31,367 nucleotides of DNA, taken from contig LRSR01005499.1 in assembly GCA_001579985.1 (NCBI GenBank), positions 1-31,367 of the forward strand. The letters are read 5' to 3'. This document shows, piece after piece, positions 1-10,281 of the stretch. The position numbers were made by a program, and so were the translations under genes. The DNA is from Hypsibius dujardini. Its lineage: Eukaryota; Tardigrada; Eutardigrada; Parachela; Hypsibiidae. The notes below the pieces were generated by a model, which ran no database searches, had not been told where the DNA came from, and saw nothing but the letters and a program-made list of their open reading frames with translations. The stretch's first letter is position 1, and every line of letters begins with the position of its first letter.

Positions 1-59
1 AAACGGAAATTTTTCTCAGGCTGGAAATCAAATTCACGATTTCGAAAAAAATTAGGAAG

Positions 60-460
60 AAAAATATTCCCGTATGACTTTGTGCTATGGTCCAGGGCTT
101 GATTGATTGATTCATTAGTAGCGTTTCCAAAGTTTCAATGTTTTTGATCCAAACCCCTTTAGAAGCTTTGATTCCAATAGTTTTGAAACCCTTTCACTCC
201 AAATTCAATTTGGAATCGATTGAAATTAGCAGCATCTTATTTGGATGCCAGGGGGCGGAGCTATGGCTCATTTCTGCAATGTCACTCGGAAGCCTAGAGC
301 GAAACTACCCCATAGCTCCGCCCCCTGGCACCCAAAAAAGGTTTTGCTGATGTCAATCGATTCTAAATCGAATTTGGAGTGAGAGGGTGTCAAAATCTTG
401 AAATCAAACCTTCTACAGTGGTTTGGATCAAAACATTGAAACCTAGATGTACAGTACAAT
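60..460. repeat. Foldback (palindromic) element, copy 1
   Basis: Bases about 137-290 and 300-452 are imperfect reverse complements, so the single strand would fold into one hairpin with arms of roughly 150 bp. The centre carries the block ccagggggcggagctatgg (near 247) and its complement (near 309). The same core occurs in copies at about 18985-19290 and 28785-29490. The left flank (about 60-136, containing ctttgtgctatgg and gattgattgatt) reappears inverted to the right of copy 2, so the mobile unit is larger than the hairpin. No transposase frame is present, so this is a non-autonomous element. Confidence 0.8.
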
Positions 461-1085
461 GTATTTATAATTATCTTGTCCTGAACAGCTTGCGAAAAAC
501 CTTGGCTTTAAATGTCAGAAAATTGTTCAATTTATCTAAAAAGCGAGAAGTAGAAGAGGAATTACATATGCATTATTCCTATTAAACTAAATCAAAATCG
601 TTACACGAAGCAAGGCCTTACATGCATCATAATAATAAAATAACTAACAGTGGAAGGACATTTAGTTAGTGGATCAATCAACCAACAAAGTCGATCCATT
701 TAAATGAGCAGGCATTGGAAATCAACTTCGTTGGTTGATTGGCAATCGCCTGAGTTGGTTGATTGATTTGTTGACTGGCAATCGAATTGATTGATTGATT
801 GGCGATTCAGTTGATTGGTTGATTGGAAATCGAGTTGGTTGATTGATTGGTAATCGAGTTGATTGGTTGATTGGCATCGATTTGGTTGATTGATTGATCC
901 ACTAATCGCTATCATATGGGTAGCATTGCACACTGTACAGTACTATTTAGTCAGTTGATTGCTGAATTACCTCGTTGTGTAAATTATTACACCAAACCAT
1001 TCCAATCCATCAATCAACCACTCGCTCACATCCCACATGGACCCCTTACCTTGCGATATTTTGCTTTCCTCCGGTGTCAAACCTT
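460..1085. repeat. Intergenic stretch with GATT-rich tandem repeat (about 670-905)
   Basis: About 670-905 is a degenerate tandem repeat of roughly 30 bp built from GATTGATTGG and GGCAATCGAGTT blocks. The remainder of 460-1085 has no coding frame, RNA gene or element I can support. Confidence 0.7.
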
Positions 1086-1369
1086 TCATCGCATCATCAT
1101 ATCGCACTTCTTCCGGGAGAAGCTCAGGATTAAATGGATTGCGTCTGAGAAGAAAAAAGCACCGTTCATAGCCATGACGGTGGATGCATTTATTTCATCC
1201 CACCGTTGATCCCCGACGACTTCGGCAAAGTTTATTTCCCCCGGTGCGGCGTCGCGAGCCGCTGTCTCCTGCAACGAAGCGTAAATATCTCCCGGAACAA
1301 TTTGCGACCCTGGCGGGCCTCCGAAACGCCTGCTCGCTGCGAGGGATGTGCTGAAATTCCTAGGAAGCA
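1086..1369 (-). CDS. Possible exon of an unrecognised mitochondrial protein
   Basis: On the minus strand a pyrimidine-rich tract ending in CAG (1370-1372) is followed by an open frame to a stop near 1086. If the missing first base of the split codon is A, the frame opens M-L-P-R-N-F-S-T-S. It is then rich in Arg, Ser and Ala with no acidic residues for about 18 positions, which resembles a mitochondrial presequence. The next residues contain GPPGSQIVPGDIY and a hydrophobic patch MAMNGAFFF. A donor (CG|gtggga) lies near 1206, so the exon may stop there. No upstream or downstream exon was found and the family is not recognised. It could be chance. Confidence 0.3.
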
Positions 1370-1600
1370 CTGCCAAAAAAAAAGGAAAAATTTGAAGGGA
1401 ATTTGTGAAATTTTTTCCTTCTAAAAATGAGGCTCTGAATTCTGATTTGACATCAATAGGAAAATTGGAGAGTGACTCCTACCTGAGACTGAGAGGCACA
1501 CGCGCCGAGCTGTCAACGCCAAGGCGGACATTTTGGGGAAAAAAAATTCCGGCAAAGACTGCGCAATCTTGTGACGGGAAGATTTTTTTTGCGGATTTGA

Positions 1601-1908
1601 AAGCATGCACCCCCAAGGGGGCGGGGGTGCCCACGGAGCTCCGCCTCTTTGGACTTTCGATGCGGACTTGGATTTGGATTTGGAAGCATGCACCCCAAGG
1701 GGCGCCCACGGAGCTCCGCCTCTTTGGACTTTCGATGCGGACTTGGATTTTGATTTGGAAGCATGCACCCCCAAGGGGGCGGGGGCGCCCACGGAGCTCC
1801 GCCTCTTTGGACTTTCGATGCGGACTTGGATTTGGATTTGGAAGCATGCACCCCAAGGGGCGCCCACGGAGCTCCGCCTCTTTGGACTTTCGATGCGGAC
1901 TTCCAATC
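1601..1908. repeat. GC-rich tandem repeat, four units of 76-82 bp
   Basis: Four consecutive units each contain aagcatgcacccc, cgcccacggagctccgcc, tctttggactttcgatgcgg and a short TTGGAT run. Units differ mainly in the number of C and G bases around the caaggggg tract. All six frames stay open for long stretches because of the repeat, which gives several overlapping false reading frames. Its relation to ATP5PD, 300 bp downstream, is unknown. Confidence 0.9.
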
Positions 1909-2215
1909 CCAATTCCACAACATCCTCGAATTTTACTGCTGTGGAACTGAATATCGAGCAATGAAGTGCAGATTGCACTTGTTGCCTTTTGGTTGGCGGA
2001 GTTGGAATTAGATACTTAAGTCAATGCCAAGGGCTAGTGGTATTGGATTGGAAAACCTGAACTAGGAGTTATAAAGTGGATTTCATGTAATTCCATTGAT
2101 TTCGTGTAAATGGAACCCAGTATCCAGCTGCACTGCTTGTGAATTGTGAATTGTGACTGAGTTCTTGGCTTCTTGCACCCATTTTCGCCTGTTCCCGATT
2201 TGATTATTCACCACA
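1909..2215 (+). promoter_or_regulatory. Upstream region of ATP5PD
   Basis: This AT-rich interval lies between the GC-rich tandem repeat and the ATP5PD start codon. No TATA box or other promoter motif stands out. It must contain the 5' UTR and probably the promoter by position only. Confidence 0.25.
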
Positions 2216-4354
2216 ATGGCGAGCCGTCGGATTGCCAAGAGTGCGGTGGATTGGAGCGCCTTCGCGGCCCGCGTCCCGGCGGAGCAACAGCCCATGCTGA
2301 AGGCCTTCAAGACGAGACATGACGCTTATGTGGGAAAGTAAGTTCAACACATACATGGCAAAAACTTTGCGCTACCTGAGTCAAGCCATTACACTCGTTC
2401 GACGCATGTTGTACACAACCTCCGAGTTGAAATGCTTAATTCGGTTAGCGCAAGGTTTTTGCCACGTGGGTACACAACGCGCACTTTTCATGTCGCCCTT
2501 CCTCCCCTCGTGGCGTTTTCAACGATCCCCCACCTTGATCGTTCATTCCCTTGCAGGATGACGAGTTTTCCGGAAAATCCCCCGGCCATTGATTGGTCGC
2601 TCTACCAGTCCAAGGTGCCCGTAGCGGGCTTGGTGGAACAATTCAAGAAGCAGGTAAGAAATTTTGCATGTTTCGTGCAGTTTTTAATTTTTTTTATTGT
2701 AATTCACGGGTTTGGTGTTTCACGTTTTGCCTTTGGTTGGTATAGTATGAGGCAGTGAAGGTTTCTTATCCGGAGGATTCCCTCACCAAGGAGATTGATG
2801 CCCAAGAGAAGAATGCCGTAAGTAGACTGAAGCGTTGATGCTTCGTTTGATTCACGCAGGGATTTGACTCACTGATTGGTTGATTAGCTTGACATTCTCG
2901 GATTTCCCTTCATGTGTGTACGTATTGATTGATTGATTGATTGCTTGATCATTGCTACATTTTTACCGGTTCCTGTGGGTGATGGATTGATTGATTGGTT
3001 TTATGTAGTTGTAGTAGTATTTCATTCCTAGTTATGATTTATTCAGCGCGTAATTGGTCAAAACCGCCTATTTACTGAAGTTTCCGTATTCAGATGCTGA
3101 GAATGTCAAAATGGTGTAAATAACCCCGATTTAGTCCTATGAATATTCAATTACACTCATTCTTTTCCCTTTCCTAAGCCTCGTGATTATTAAACTTTCA
3201 TCCTAGTGCTTTGCTCATGCTCAGCTGATTGACTTTCAACCCAACGCTGGATTGGTTGATTGCGGCCGTAGGTCGCTCATATGTTCAAGGTATCCCTTTT
3301 TGTTCGTTTAGGTTCAAGCTACGGAAGCTTTCGTAAAGGAATCGAAAGGTCGAATTGAGAAGATTAAAGTGGATGTAAGTCGATGCGTGTTGTCCCATCT
3401 GCCCATGTGTGCCTTTGCTGATTGCTTGGACTGAGTTTGCATTCAGATTGACTTCTTGTTGCAGTTGAAGAAATGGGAGGACATGCTGCCGATTCACAAG
3501 ATGACATTGGAGGAATACATTCTGGAATTCCCCGAGAATGCGGAAGGTACGTGGTTGGTTTCAGCATTTCCAATGCCCATCTTACTCTATTCGTCGTGTC
3601 CCCTGTTTGATATGCATTTTATGTGTCTCTTTATTATTACTATTGCTTGATTTTCTTCTTTCGTCAGTTCTGCGTTCTCTCTAACCTTTGTCTGTCCCTG
3701 GTTTCACCCCTTGTCTGTTACCGGTTTTACCCATTGTCTGTCCCCGGTTTTACCCCTTGTCTGTCCCTGGTTTTACCCCTTGTCTGTCCCTGGTTTAACC
3801 CCTTGTCTGTCCCTGGTTTCACCCCTTGTCTGTCCCTGGTTTACCTTGTCTGTCCGTTTACCCCTTGTCTGTCCCTGTTTCACCCCTTGTCTGTCCCTGG
3901 TTTACCCCTTGTCTGTCCCTGGTTTCACCCCTTGTCTGTCCCTGGTTTTACCCCTTGTCTTCGTACCCTTGTCTGTCCCTGGTTTTACCCCTTGTCTGTC
4001 CCTGGTTTTACCCCTTGTCTGTCCCTGGTTTTACCCCTTGTCTGTCCCTGGTTTCACCCCTTGTCTGTCCCTGGTTTTACCCCTTCTCTGTCCCCGCTTG
4101 TACGCATTATCTGTCCCCGGTTTCATCCCTTGTCTGTCACTGGTTTTACCCCTTGTCTGTCCCTGGTTTTCTGCGAGCGGTGCTGCTTCAACTAGTTTTG
4201 TTGTCGCCTTGCAGGCTTGGACCAGAAGAGATACCAGACTCTGTATCCCCACGACTACGACCCTCGCTCTGGCATTATCCCCGGGGAACGCGGCAGCGGT
4301 GCGTGGAATATTGGACCCGACGCGAAGCACGAAAAATTAGACGCCCATCATTGA
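2216..4354 (+). CDS. ATP5PD: Mitochondrial ATP synthase subunit d
   Basis: Six exons join with matching phases: 2216-2337, 2557-2653, 2746-2817, 3312-3374, 3465-3546 and 4215-4354, giving 191 residues. The protein is the d subunit of the peripheral stalk of F1Fo-ATP synthase on the inner mitochondrial membrane. Recognisable family features are the opening ASRRIAKSAVDWSAFA, the hallmark PENPPAIDW (residues 46-54), AGLVEQFKKQ, and a middle region rich in Lys and Glu that ends in LPIHKMTLEEY. The C-terminal tail (from about residue 146) is longer than in vertebrates, whose protein is about 160 residues. The start is the first ATG before the conserved N-terminus. Donors are mostly GTAAG-type. Intron 3 holds GATT runs and intron 5 (3547-4214) a 23-bp minisatellite. 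The family assignment is firm; the exon ends are hand-called. Confidence 0.93.
2860..3010. repeat. GATT microsatellite runs in ATP5PD intron 3
   Basis: Several short runs of TTGATTGATTGATTGA lie within the 494-bp third intron, and a further TTGGTTGATTG occurs near 3250. Confidence 0.8.
3690..4185. repeat. 23-bp minisatellite in ATP5PD intron 5
   Basis: About 20 units of the type cttgtctgtccctggtttta with ccc fill most of the intron. Individual units lose or gain 1-8 bases (for example near 3841-3890 and 3958-3970), so it is an imperfect array. It is pyrimidine-rich on the coding strand and ends about 30 bp before the 3' splice site at 4213. Confidence 0.92.
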
Positions 4355-4654
4355 GTAGCGTGAACTAATTGTTTGCAATGGAAATTTATATGGGCACTTT
4401 TAGCCGGCCGTATGTGTGACCGTACTGTGCTGTTGCGAAACTGAACTTCTTGAGGATGAGTGTCGCTTCTGCAGCGTTTGGTTCGCTTTTGTGTGTTGGG
4501 TGTGTGTTTTAATTTGCCATCAGGCTTCAATGGTCACTTGCGGTTATTAATATGGACTGTGGCAAGAAAAAGAGTCACCGCTTGTGGAATTCTCAATGTC
4601 CGAACCAGATCGTTCTGTTGTCAGTGCCTTACCGGGTTCGGAAATGCTTTTGAG

Positions 4655-4925
4655 GCCGACGGAATTAAAACCAACTTTTACCGGCGCCCAGAAAAATGGG
4701 GTGGTCGGAGTTTGAGCCAATACGTGCAGCTCTTTCTCACATCGCTTGATTCATTGATTTAACACCAGATCACCAAAATAATTCAAAGTCAATCAATCAA
4801 TCGATCAATCGACCAAAGACTGCATGGTCAGCGGTGGTAAAAAAACAGTTGCACGCATTGGCCAAAATGGCTCAAACTCCGACAACCCTATTTTACTGGG
4901 CGCTGGTAAAAGTTGGTTTGATTCG
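4655..4925. repeat. Imperfect inverted repeat, arms about 70-75 bp
   Basis: The left arm (about 4655-4732) contains aaaccaacttttaccggcgc and gtcggagtttgagcca. The right arm (about 4850-4925) contains the complements tggctcaaactccgac and gcgctggtaaaagttggttt. The spacer is about 115 bp with GATC/AATC runs. It looks like a degraded foldback or MITE and has no coding capacity. Confidence 0.75.
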
Positions 4926-5637
4926 GTCAGCCTGAGGTTTTTGCCACGTGTATAGGTAGGTAGGTCGTAAAACGCGAACAGTTATCGGGCAGTCTGGCTG
5001 TGATTGATTGTGCGCCGAGCGTTGATTGAAAGATTGACTTGGTAGTGCTCCTGTCTGATGAAAGTGCATTATCAACGCTCATTACTAGTATTCTAATTGC
5101 AGGCTCTGAGGATGTGGTATGGAAATTTGGGCTCGTCTCCCATCTATTCAAATGAACGGGCATTATCGAAGCTCTCCTGATGGAGTATGGCATGGAGTTG
5201 GTTCGAGTTGGCAAAATCGATGGCAAGCCGGTGCCGCAATCCCACCATGAGCTAAAGCGGGGACGGGTTTTCTTCACTTGTCGTTTTAAAATTATCAGTA
5301 CGTTAGCTTTGAATTTTTCAAGTGGTGTTGCGACCAAAATTCAGGCAGCCAGACAAACGACAGACAGACAGAACAAACACCCAGGCAGACCGACCGACCG
5401 ATCGACCTTCAAGAAGACAGACACAGACGGACAGCGGGCCCCGAAGAGATGTCTGCTTCGGTCTGACGCCCGCTTGTTTTTTTTATCCTTAGCTCTACTG
5501 CCTCCTTATCTATGGTCCTGTTTAGAAATCTGTCTCTCTGTAAAAGTATCTGATGTTTAATACCCACCCACTGCACCGTCGACTTGGATTGTCTGTGTTT
5601 CATGCCTCGCACTCTCAATTGAAGCTAGTACACGTCG

Positions 5638-5657
5638 GTAAACAGACATACAGACAT

Positions 5658-5696
<39 letters not shown>

Positions 5697-5701
5697 AACA
5701 A

Positions 5702-5733
<32 letters not shown>

Positions 5734-5815
5734 GCAGACAAACAGACAGATAGACAGACAGACAGACATTTAGACAGACAGAGACAAACAAGCAAAACAG
5801 ACAGACAGACAACGT
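5638..5815. repeat. CAGA tetranucleotide array
   Basis: Imperfect (CAGA)n with interspersed CAAA and CATA units. Open frames through it read only as Cys-Leu-Ser-Val or Arg-Gln-Thr-Asp repeats and are not genes. Confidence 0.95.
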
Positions 5816-6159
5816 ACCAGATTGTCAAGACAATTTAATCACTGTTCATCACCTTTACCTAGAGATACATGGTACATGGTACAGTGCGAACGTGTATAAC
5901 AATTTGTTGTGGACAGACATCTTCTCATCTTTAAATCACCGTATTAAACAAAGTGCTCCACAGAAAAGACAAACGATGGATGATAAATATATTGATACTT
6001 GAACTGTGAAGCGACCCCAAACCGAGAAACAACATACCGGTACAAACCGATTGTAAAACACCACAACTAAGCGAGAAACCTAAATTTTTGAAAGAAACCG
6101 GAGAAACCAACGACATAGACATGGACACGCGTCAATGCACCACCGGAACACATTTCACC

Positions 6160-7570
6160 TCACGTATAACGAATACTACTCAACGCACCGGGACACACCG
6201 GTAGGACCTTATGCATCTCCTCCCGGAGCTTCTCCATCAACGCCCAATTGGGCTCCCGCTCCACCACCGACGGTCCGGCCACCGTTGCGTAGATGGACCG
6301 GTCCTGCTCACGCCGCTGCTGAATCCGCGCCGTATACTCCGCCCCGTACAGCCGCAGCACGTCCACATACCGGGGCAGTTCCGGATGCATCTGCTTCAGT
6401 ATGCGCTGCGCACACAGAAACTTGGCCTTCAACGGCTCCCCCATGATCACGCTGGCCGTGTACGGGCCCGCCGTCATGGTGTACTCGTTCTCGTACTCGG
6501 ACAGTCGACGTGCCGTCATGGCCATTCGCGAGCGGACTAACGAGACATTCCTCCGGTCCAGGCAGCACAACGCCCGCAGCAGCGCCTCACTCGGGTTCAC
6601 CATGCCGGCTTGGAAGGCCAGCTCGGACACGCGAAAGTCATCCACGGACATGTCGCCGAATACCTCCGCCTCGTGCGACTGCTTCACCACACCGGGGGAA
6701 GACTCGGCTGTCGTCTTCGCTAGGACATCCCGCAGTTCGGGCGCCAGTTTCAGCAGAAGCGAACCCGCCGCTTCGTCCTTGGCGGCCTTTTTCGTCGAGC
6801 CCGCGCCCGCGGAGACCTCCTGACCGTCGAGCAGAATGATCACTTCATGGGTGTGGGCCGTGTCGAGGGGCTGGCGGAACTCGTAGACCGGCAGCAGACG
6901 ACGCGTTCGCTGGAGGTAGTCTTGCAGCATGCTGACGTGCGACTTGGAGAGGTTCAGCTGAACGCGCATCTCGCCGGTGCCGTCGTGACTGGGCCGTGTG
7001 AAAGAGATGATTTGACCGCGTTGAGCGGATGCTGCCGACTTCTTTGAGTGTTCCGGTGGCGGTGGATGTAAGCTGAGTCGTTGTACTTTACCGCCATCAG
7101 GTCGGCGGTCCTGTTTGGAACGCACCACGGAACACTGGAAAGTGAAGCGCCCGCTGCAGTAGTCGCGCAGTTCGTCCGGTGTCAGGCAGGCCGGATAATC
7201 GGGTGCCGAGACGCTGGAAACCGTTCCACAGCCTCCGGATGAATCGGATGAAAACCCCGCATCGAGTGTGAAAGAGTTCTGTAATGAGTTTAGTTAAGAA
7301 ACCATATTCAAGTTGGCCTGTCATTTGGCATGGCTGACCGACAAAGAAACCTGTCATTTGGCATGGCTGACCGACAAAGAAACCTACAACTAATCTGACA
7401 GAAACAACGACAAGGGCTTCTAGTGTAAGCAGGTGAAATCTTATACAGGCAAATCGTCAAAGACATCTCTCCGCATCCTAGGTCGATAACCAGCTGAAAT
7501 CGGCACTGACATGTATAACTTGGGACAGCCAGACAGGAAAGCAGCCAGCCAGACAGCCAGCCAGACAGCC

Positions 7571-7626
<56 letters not shown>

Positions 7627-8328
7627 GGAGGGAAAAGACAATACCTCGACGATAGGATTAGTTCCTCCATCACCCTGAGAAACGGAACGATTCTCCCTGT
7701 TCCGCCCACTGAAACATGGAACCGCATCCATAGGCACAGCATGACTATGAGGCGTTGCGTTTCCCGTTGGCTGACCCGGCAGAACATCATCCAAGGCATA
7801 CGGCTTTCCGAAGGTCAACACCCGGGTCGGCTGGTGGAAGAACACCGGAAGGCCGCTCTCGTGCGTCAAGACCGTCCAACCTTCCGGCAGCGTCTGGCCC
7901 AGTCGTTGCAACTCCCCTCCATCCAGCAATCTGTACTTCCGTCTGCAAACTGTTGTCCCCGCGGTGTCATCATCCCCGTGTGCTGGAGCAAAAACAACCG
8001 TGCTGGAAGCTCCGACCTCATCAGCGACGTCTTCAATTTCTCCTTCCTCAAACTGGCTGGCTTCCACCGGTGGCAGCTGGACGTTTGAACCGGGATTTGA
8101 GGAGCCAGGAGGAGACGAAAACGTGGTGTCGGTCGGGGATGAGTAGATAGAGAGACCGTTGTCATCATCGTCTCTGTAGTCTTCATCGAACACTTGGAGG
8201 TACTCACTCAGAGCTGCCTCGGGGAGGCCGCCGAACTGTTGGCCGTCGCTGGTATTGGGTACGCCGAGAAGGTCGTTGAGATTCCACGCTCCAAAATGCG
8301 GGTAACAGCCGTCGAATTGGCCGGCCAT
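6160..8328 (-). CDS. DGCR8: Microprocessor subunit DGCR8/Pasha
   Basis: Two exons, 8328-7645 and 7278-6160, join in phase to 600 residues (human protein: 773). DGCR8 binds primary microRNA transcripts in the nucleus and positions Drosha. Residues 1-145 are acidic and low in order. Residues about 145-175 are the WW-like segment (LPEGWTVLTHESGLPVFFH, then TRVLTFGKPYAL). VPC near residue 205 matches the IPC motif whose Cys binds haem in vertebrate DGCR8. After the splice, PDELRDYCSGRFTFQ matches the conserved LEEFRSYLEKRF segment. dsRBD1 follows, with LQDYLQRTRRLLPVYEF and GAGSTKKAAKDEAA. dsRBD2 includes MSVDDFRVSELAFQAG and AKFLCAQRILKQMHPEL. A C-terminal helix (MEKLREEMHKVL) ends the protein. 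The intron (7279-7644) holds a CAGA array and a duplicated 27-mer. Confidence 0.92.
7327..7385. repeat. Tandem duplicated segment of about 32 bp in DGCR8 intron
   Basis: The string ggcatggctgaccgacaaag followed by aaacct occurs twice in direct succession, each preceded by gtcatt. It lies about 50 bp from the 3' splice site used by the second exon. Confidence 0.9.
7540..7627. repeat. CAGC/CAGA array in DGCR8 intron
   Basis: Perfect (CAGA)n from about 7568 to 7626, preceded by a degenerate CAGCCAGA block. On the sense strand of DGCR8 it reads CTGT and lies just after the 5' splice site. Confidence 0.95.
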
Positions 8329-8840
8329 ATTCGTCTGAGAAAAATAATGGATTCACGGCATGTAGAAATGAGTACCTACTGTACTGCGGATGCTTGAAAT
8401 GGATCATATCTACCGGCAGACAGGCCCGCCCGCGTCAGGCTGCCCTCCTCGTCGATCGAGTCGATCCGATTGGTTTCTAAACGAAAAGTCTCATTATAGC
8501 GCGCTGTTGAAATATCTTACTAAAATTCAACAGCTTGCCTTGCCGATTTCGCTGTCACTCGAAATTTAGAGTTTCGGAATCGAGCATCGAGAGAAGGAGC
8601 AACCGCGGCGAGCTGCAGCCTGTGCCCCGAGCAAGAGAAATAATCGAATGTCAACAATCAAACCGTTCCAATCAAGCTCGATCAAGCAATCAATTGTTTC
8701 CCCTCGCTGCGAGAGTCTCTATCAAATTCAGAGTCGACTCACGGGGACTCAGCTCGGACTGATTTCCAGGTGATTCTCATCATCAACCCATTCCCATGCC
8801 AGAGATTTTCGATTTCAACAGGAACTGAACTTACTCCACG
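8329..8840. promoter_or_regulatory. Shared upstream region of DGCR8 and the TRIM-like gene
   Basis: The two start codons point away from each other across about 510 bp, so promoters for both genes probably lie here, or further exons do. A stretch near 8550-8660 is richer in CpG than its surroundings. No TATA box was identified. Placement is by gene geometry only. Confidence 0.35.
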
Positions 8841-10190
8841 ATGGTCATCAATATGGCAAACGGAATTCAAGCTTCCCCAGCGTCGAATTCAGCTCCGGAT
8901 ACACTGTCTGCGCAACCGATGAGTCCCTTTTCCTGTCCTGGCTGCATGTACGACATCTTTGGACCTTTTTGTGATTCTCATTTAACAATGGCAGTGACAG
9001 TACAGGAAACGGTTGCGGTCGATCGATTGATTGATTGTTCTCATTTAACAATGGCAGTGACAGTACAGGAAACGGTTGCGGTCGATTGATTGATTGATGG
9101 ATTGATTTGTCAATTCTGATTTCCGCCATTTTTTTAATTCTATAAATTATCTATTAATTCTATCATCATTAATAACCCTTCCAATTGTTTTGGCAATTGG
9201 CATCCGTATTGTTTCGTCCATAATTCGCGGGCTTCATCGTTGAAAGTTTCCAATCCCCCCGTTGGCCATTGAATTTGAAGCCTTCACATTGGTTGTGCTC
9301 TCTTTTACACGTATCAGCTGACCGATCCCTTTCTCTGTTTTGAATTTGAGTGTACTGCAGATGTTTTCGCTTAAAAAGATCGGCTCATCGAATGATTGGC
9401 TGAACGTTATGGTGCTGCGAAGTTAGTCAGCAATTGATATCCTGCAATTGATTGATGGATTGATTAGTTGGATCGGTTCATGGCAGTATTGATTGATAGA
9501 TTGATTGATGGATTGATTAGTTGTATCGGTTCATCGCAGGGTTGATTGATTGATTGATTGATGGATTGATTAGTTGTATCGGTTCATGGCAGTATTGATT
9601 GATAGATTGATGGATTGATTAGTTGTATCGGTTCATCGCAGGGTTGATTGATTGATTGATTGAGGGTGCGGTCATTTCAGGCAGCCTTATGGATATCGTG
9701 CTCGCGACCGCTCAGACCGGACTGTCCCGCTCATCATGAAGCAATGCAACCACAACATGTGTCTCGGATGTGTCGACCGGAGAATCTACGAGGCGGAGCA
9801 CCCGGTGCCGGATCCCAATGCCGACGAGGACGTTCCCCTGCCGCTCCCCAGCAGCCTGTTCAAGTGCGCCCAATGTAAGCAGCCGCAGACGACCAAAGTG
9901 CTGGGTGAGCTCTACCGGAAGGATCGGCCACTGAACGAGGTGGAGATCATGCGATTCTACCCCGTAGACGTCGGTTTGATCGGTTGGCTGGTAGTTCGGG
10001 ACACCGAGAAGTACGTGGCGGAGAGTGAAGAGGTGCCGGTGTCGGTCCGGCACCGGGAACTCCAGCCGGTGAGGGTGGACTTTCCCAATGCTTTCGAGCG
10101 ATGTCAGCGAGGTAATTAGCAGTTGAGGAGATTTTTTCAAACTATGGCTATATGTTCTAGTGATAAATGAACGAGTACAGGCAGGCAGGT

Positions 10191-10281
<91 letters not shown>

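Larger units (their letters stand above)
4355..6159. other. Intergenic region between ATP5PD and DGCR8
   Basis: No gene is supported here. The interval contains an imperfect inverted repeat (about 4655-4925), short GATT runs (4790-4815), CAGA-type runs at 5345-5410 and 5640-5815, and AT-rich sequence at 5820-6120. A short frame at 5180-5290 (plus strand) is followed by no convincing donor and was not called. The right part should include the 3' end of the minus-strand DGCR8 transcript. Confidence 0.5.

Noticed and set aside
1405-1978. Several overlapping open frames of 119-185 codons on both strands
   Set aside because: They are produced by the 76-82 bp tandem repeat, whose units lack stops in most frames; no splice or domain support.
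3623-4368. Long open frames with Pro-Cys-Leu-Ser-Leu-Val repeats
   Set aside because: They translate the 23-bp minisatellite inside an ATP5PD intron, and flanking exons join across it.
5553-5828. Cys-Leu-Ser-Val or Arg-Gln-Thr-Asp repeat proteins
   Set aside because: Translations of the CAGA/CTGT array; the same pattern recurs at 7540, 12020, 23660, 25140, 29870 and 30540.
6211-6839. Plus-strand open frames over the DGCR8 second exon
   Set aside because: They are antisense shadows; the minus strand encodes two recognisable dsRNA-binding domains.
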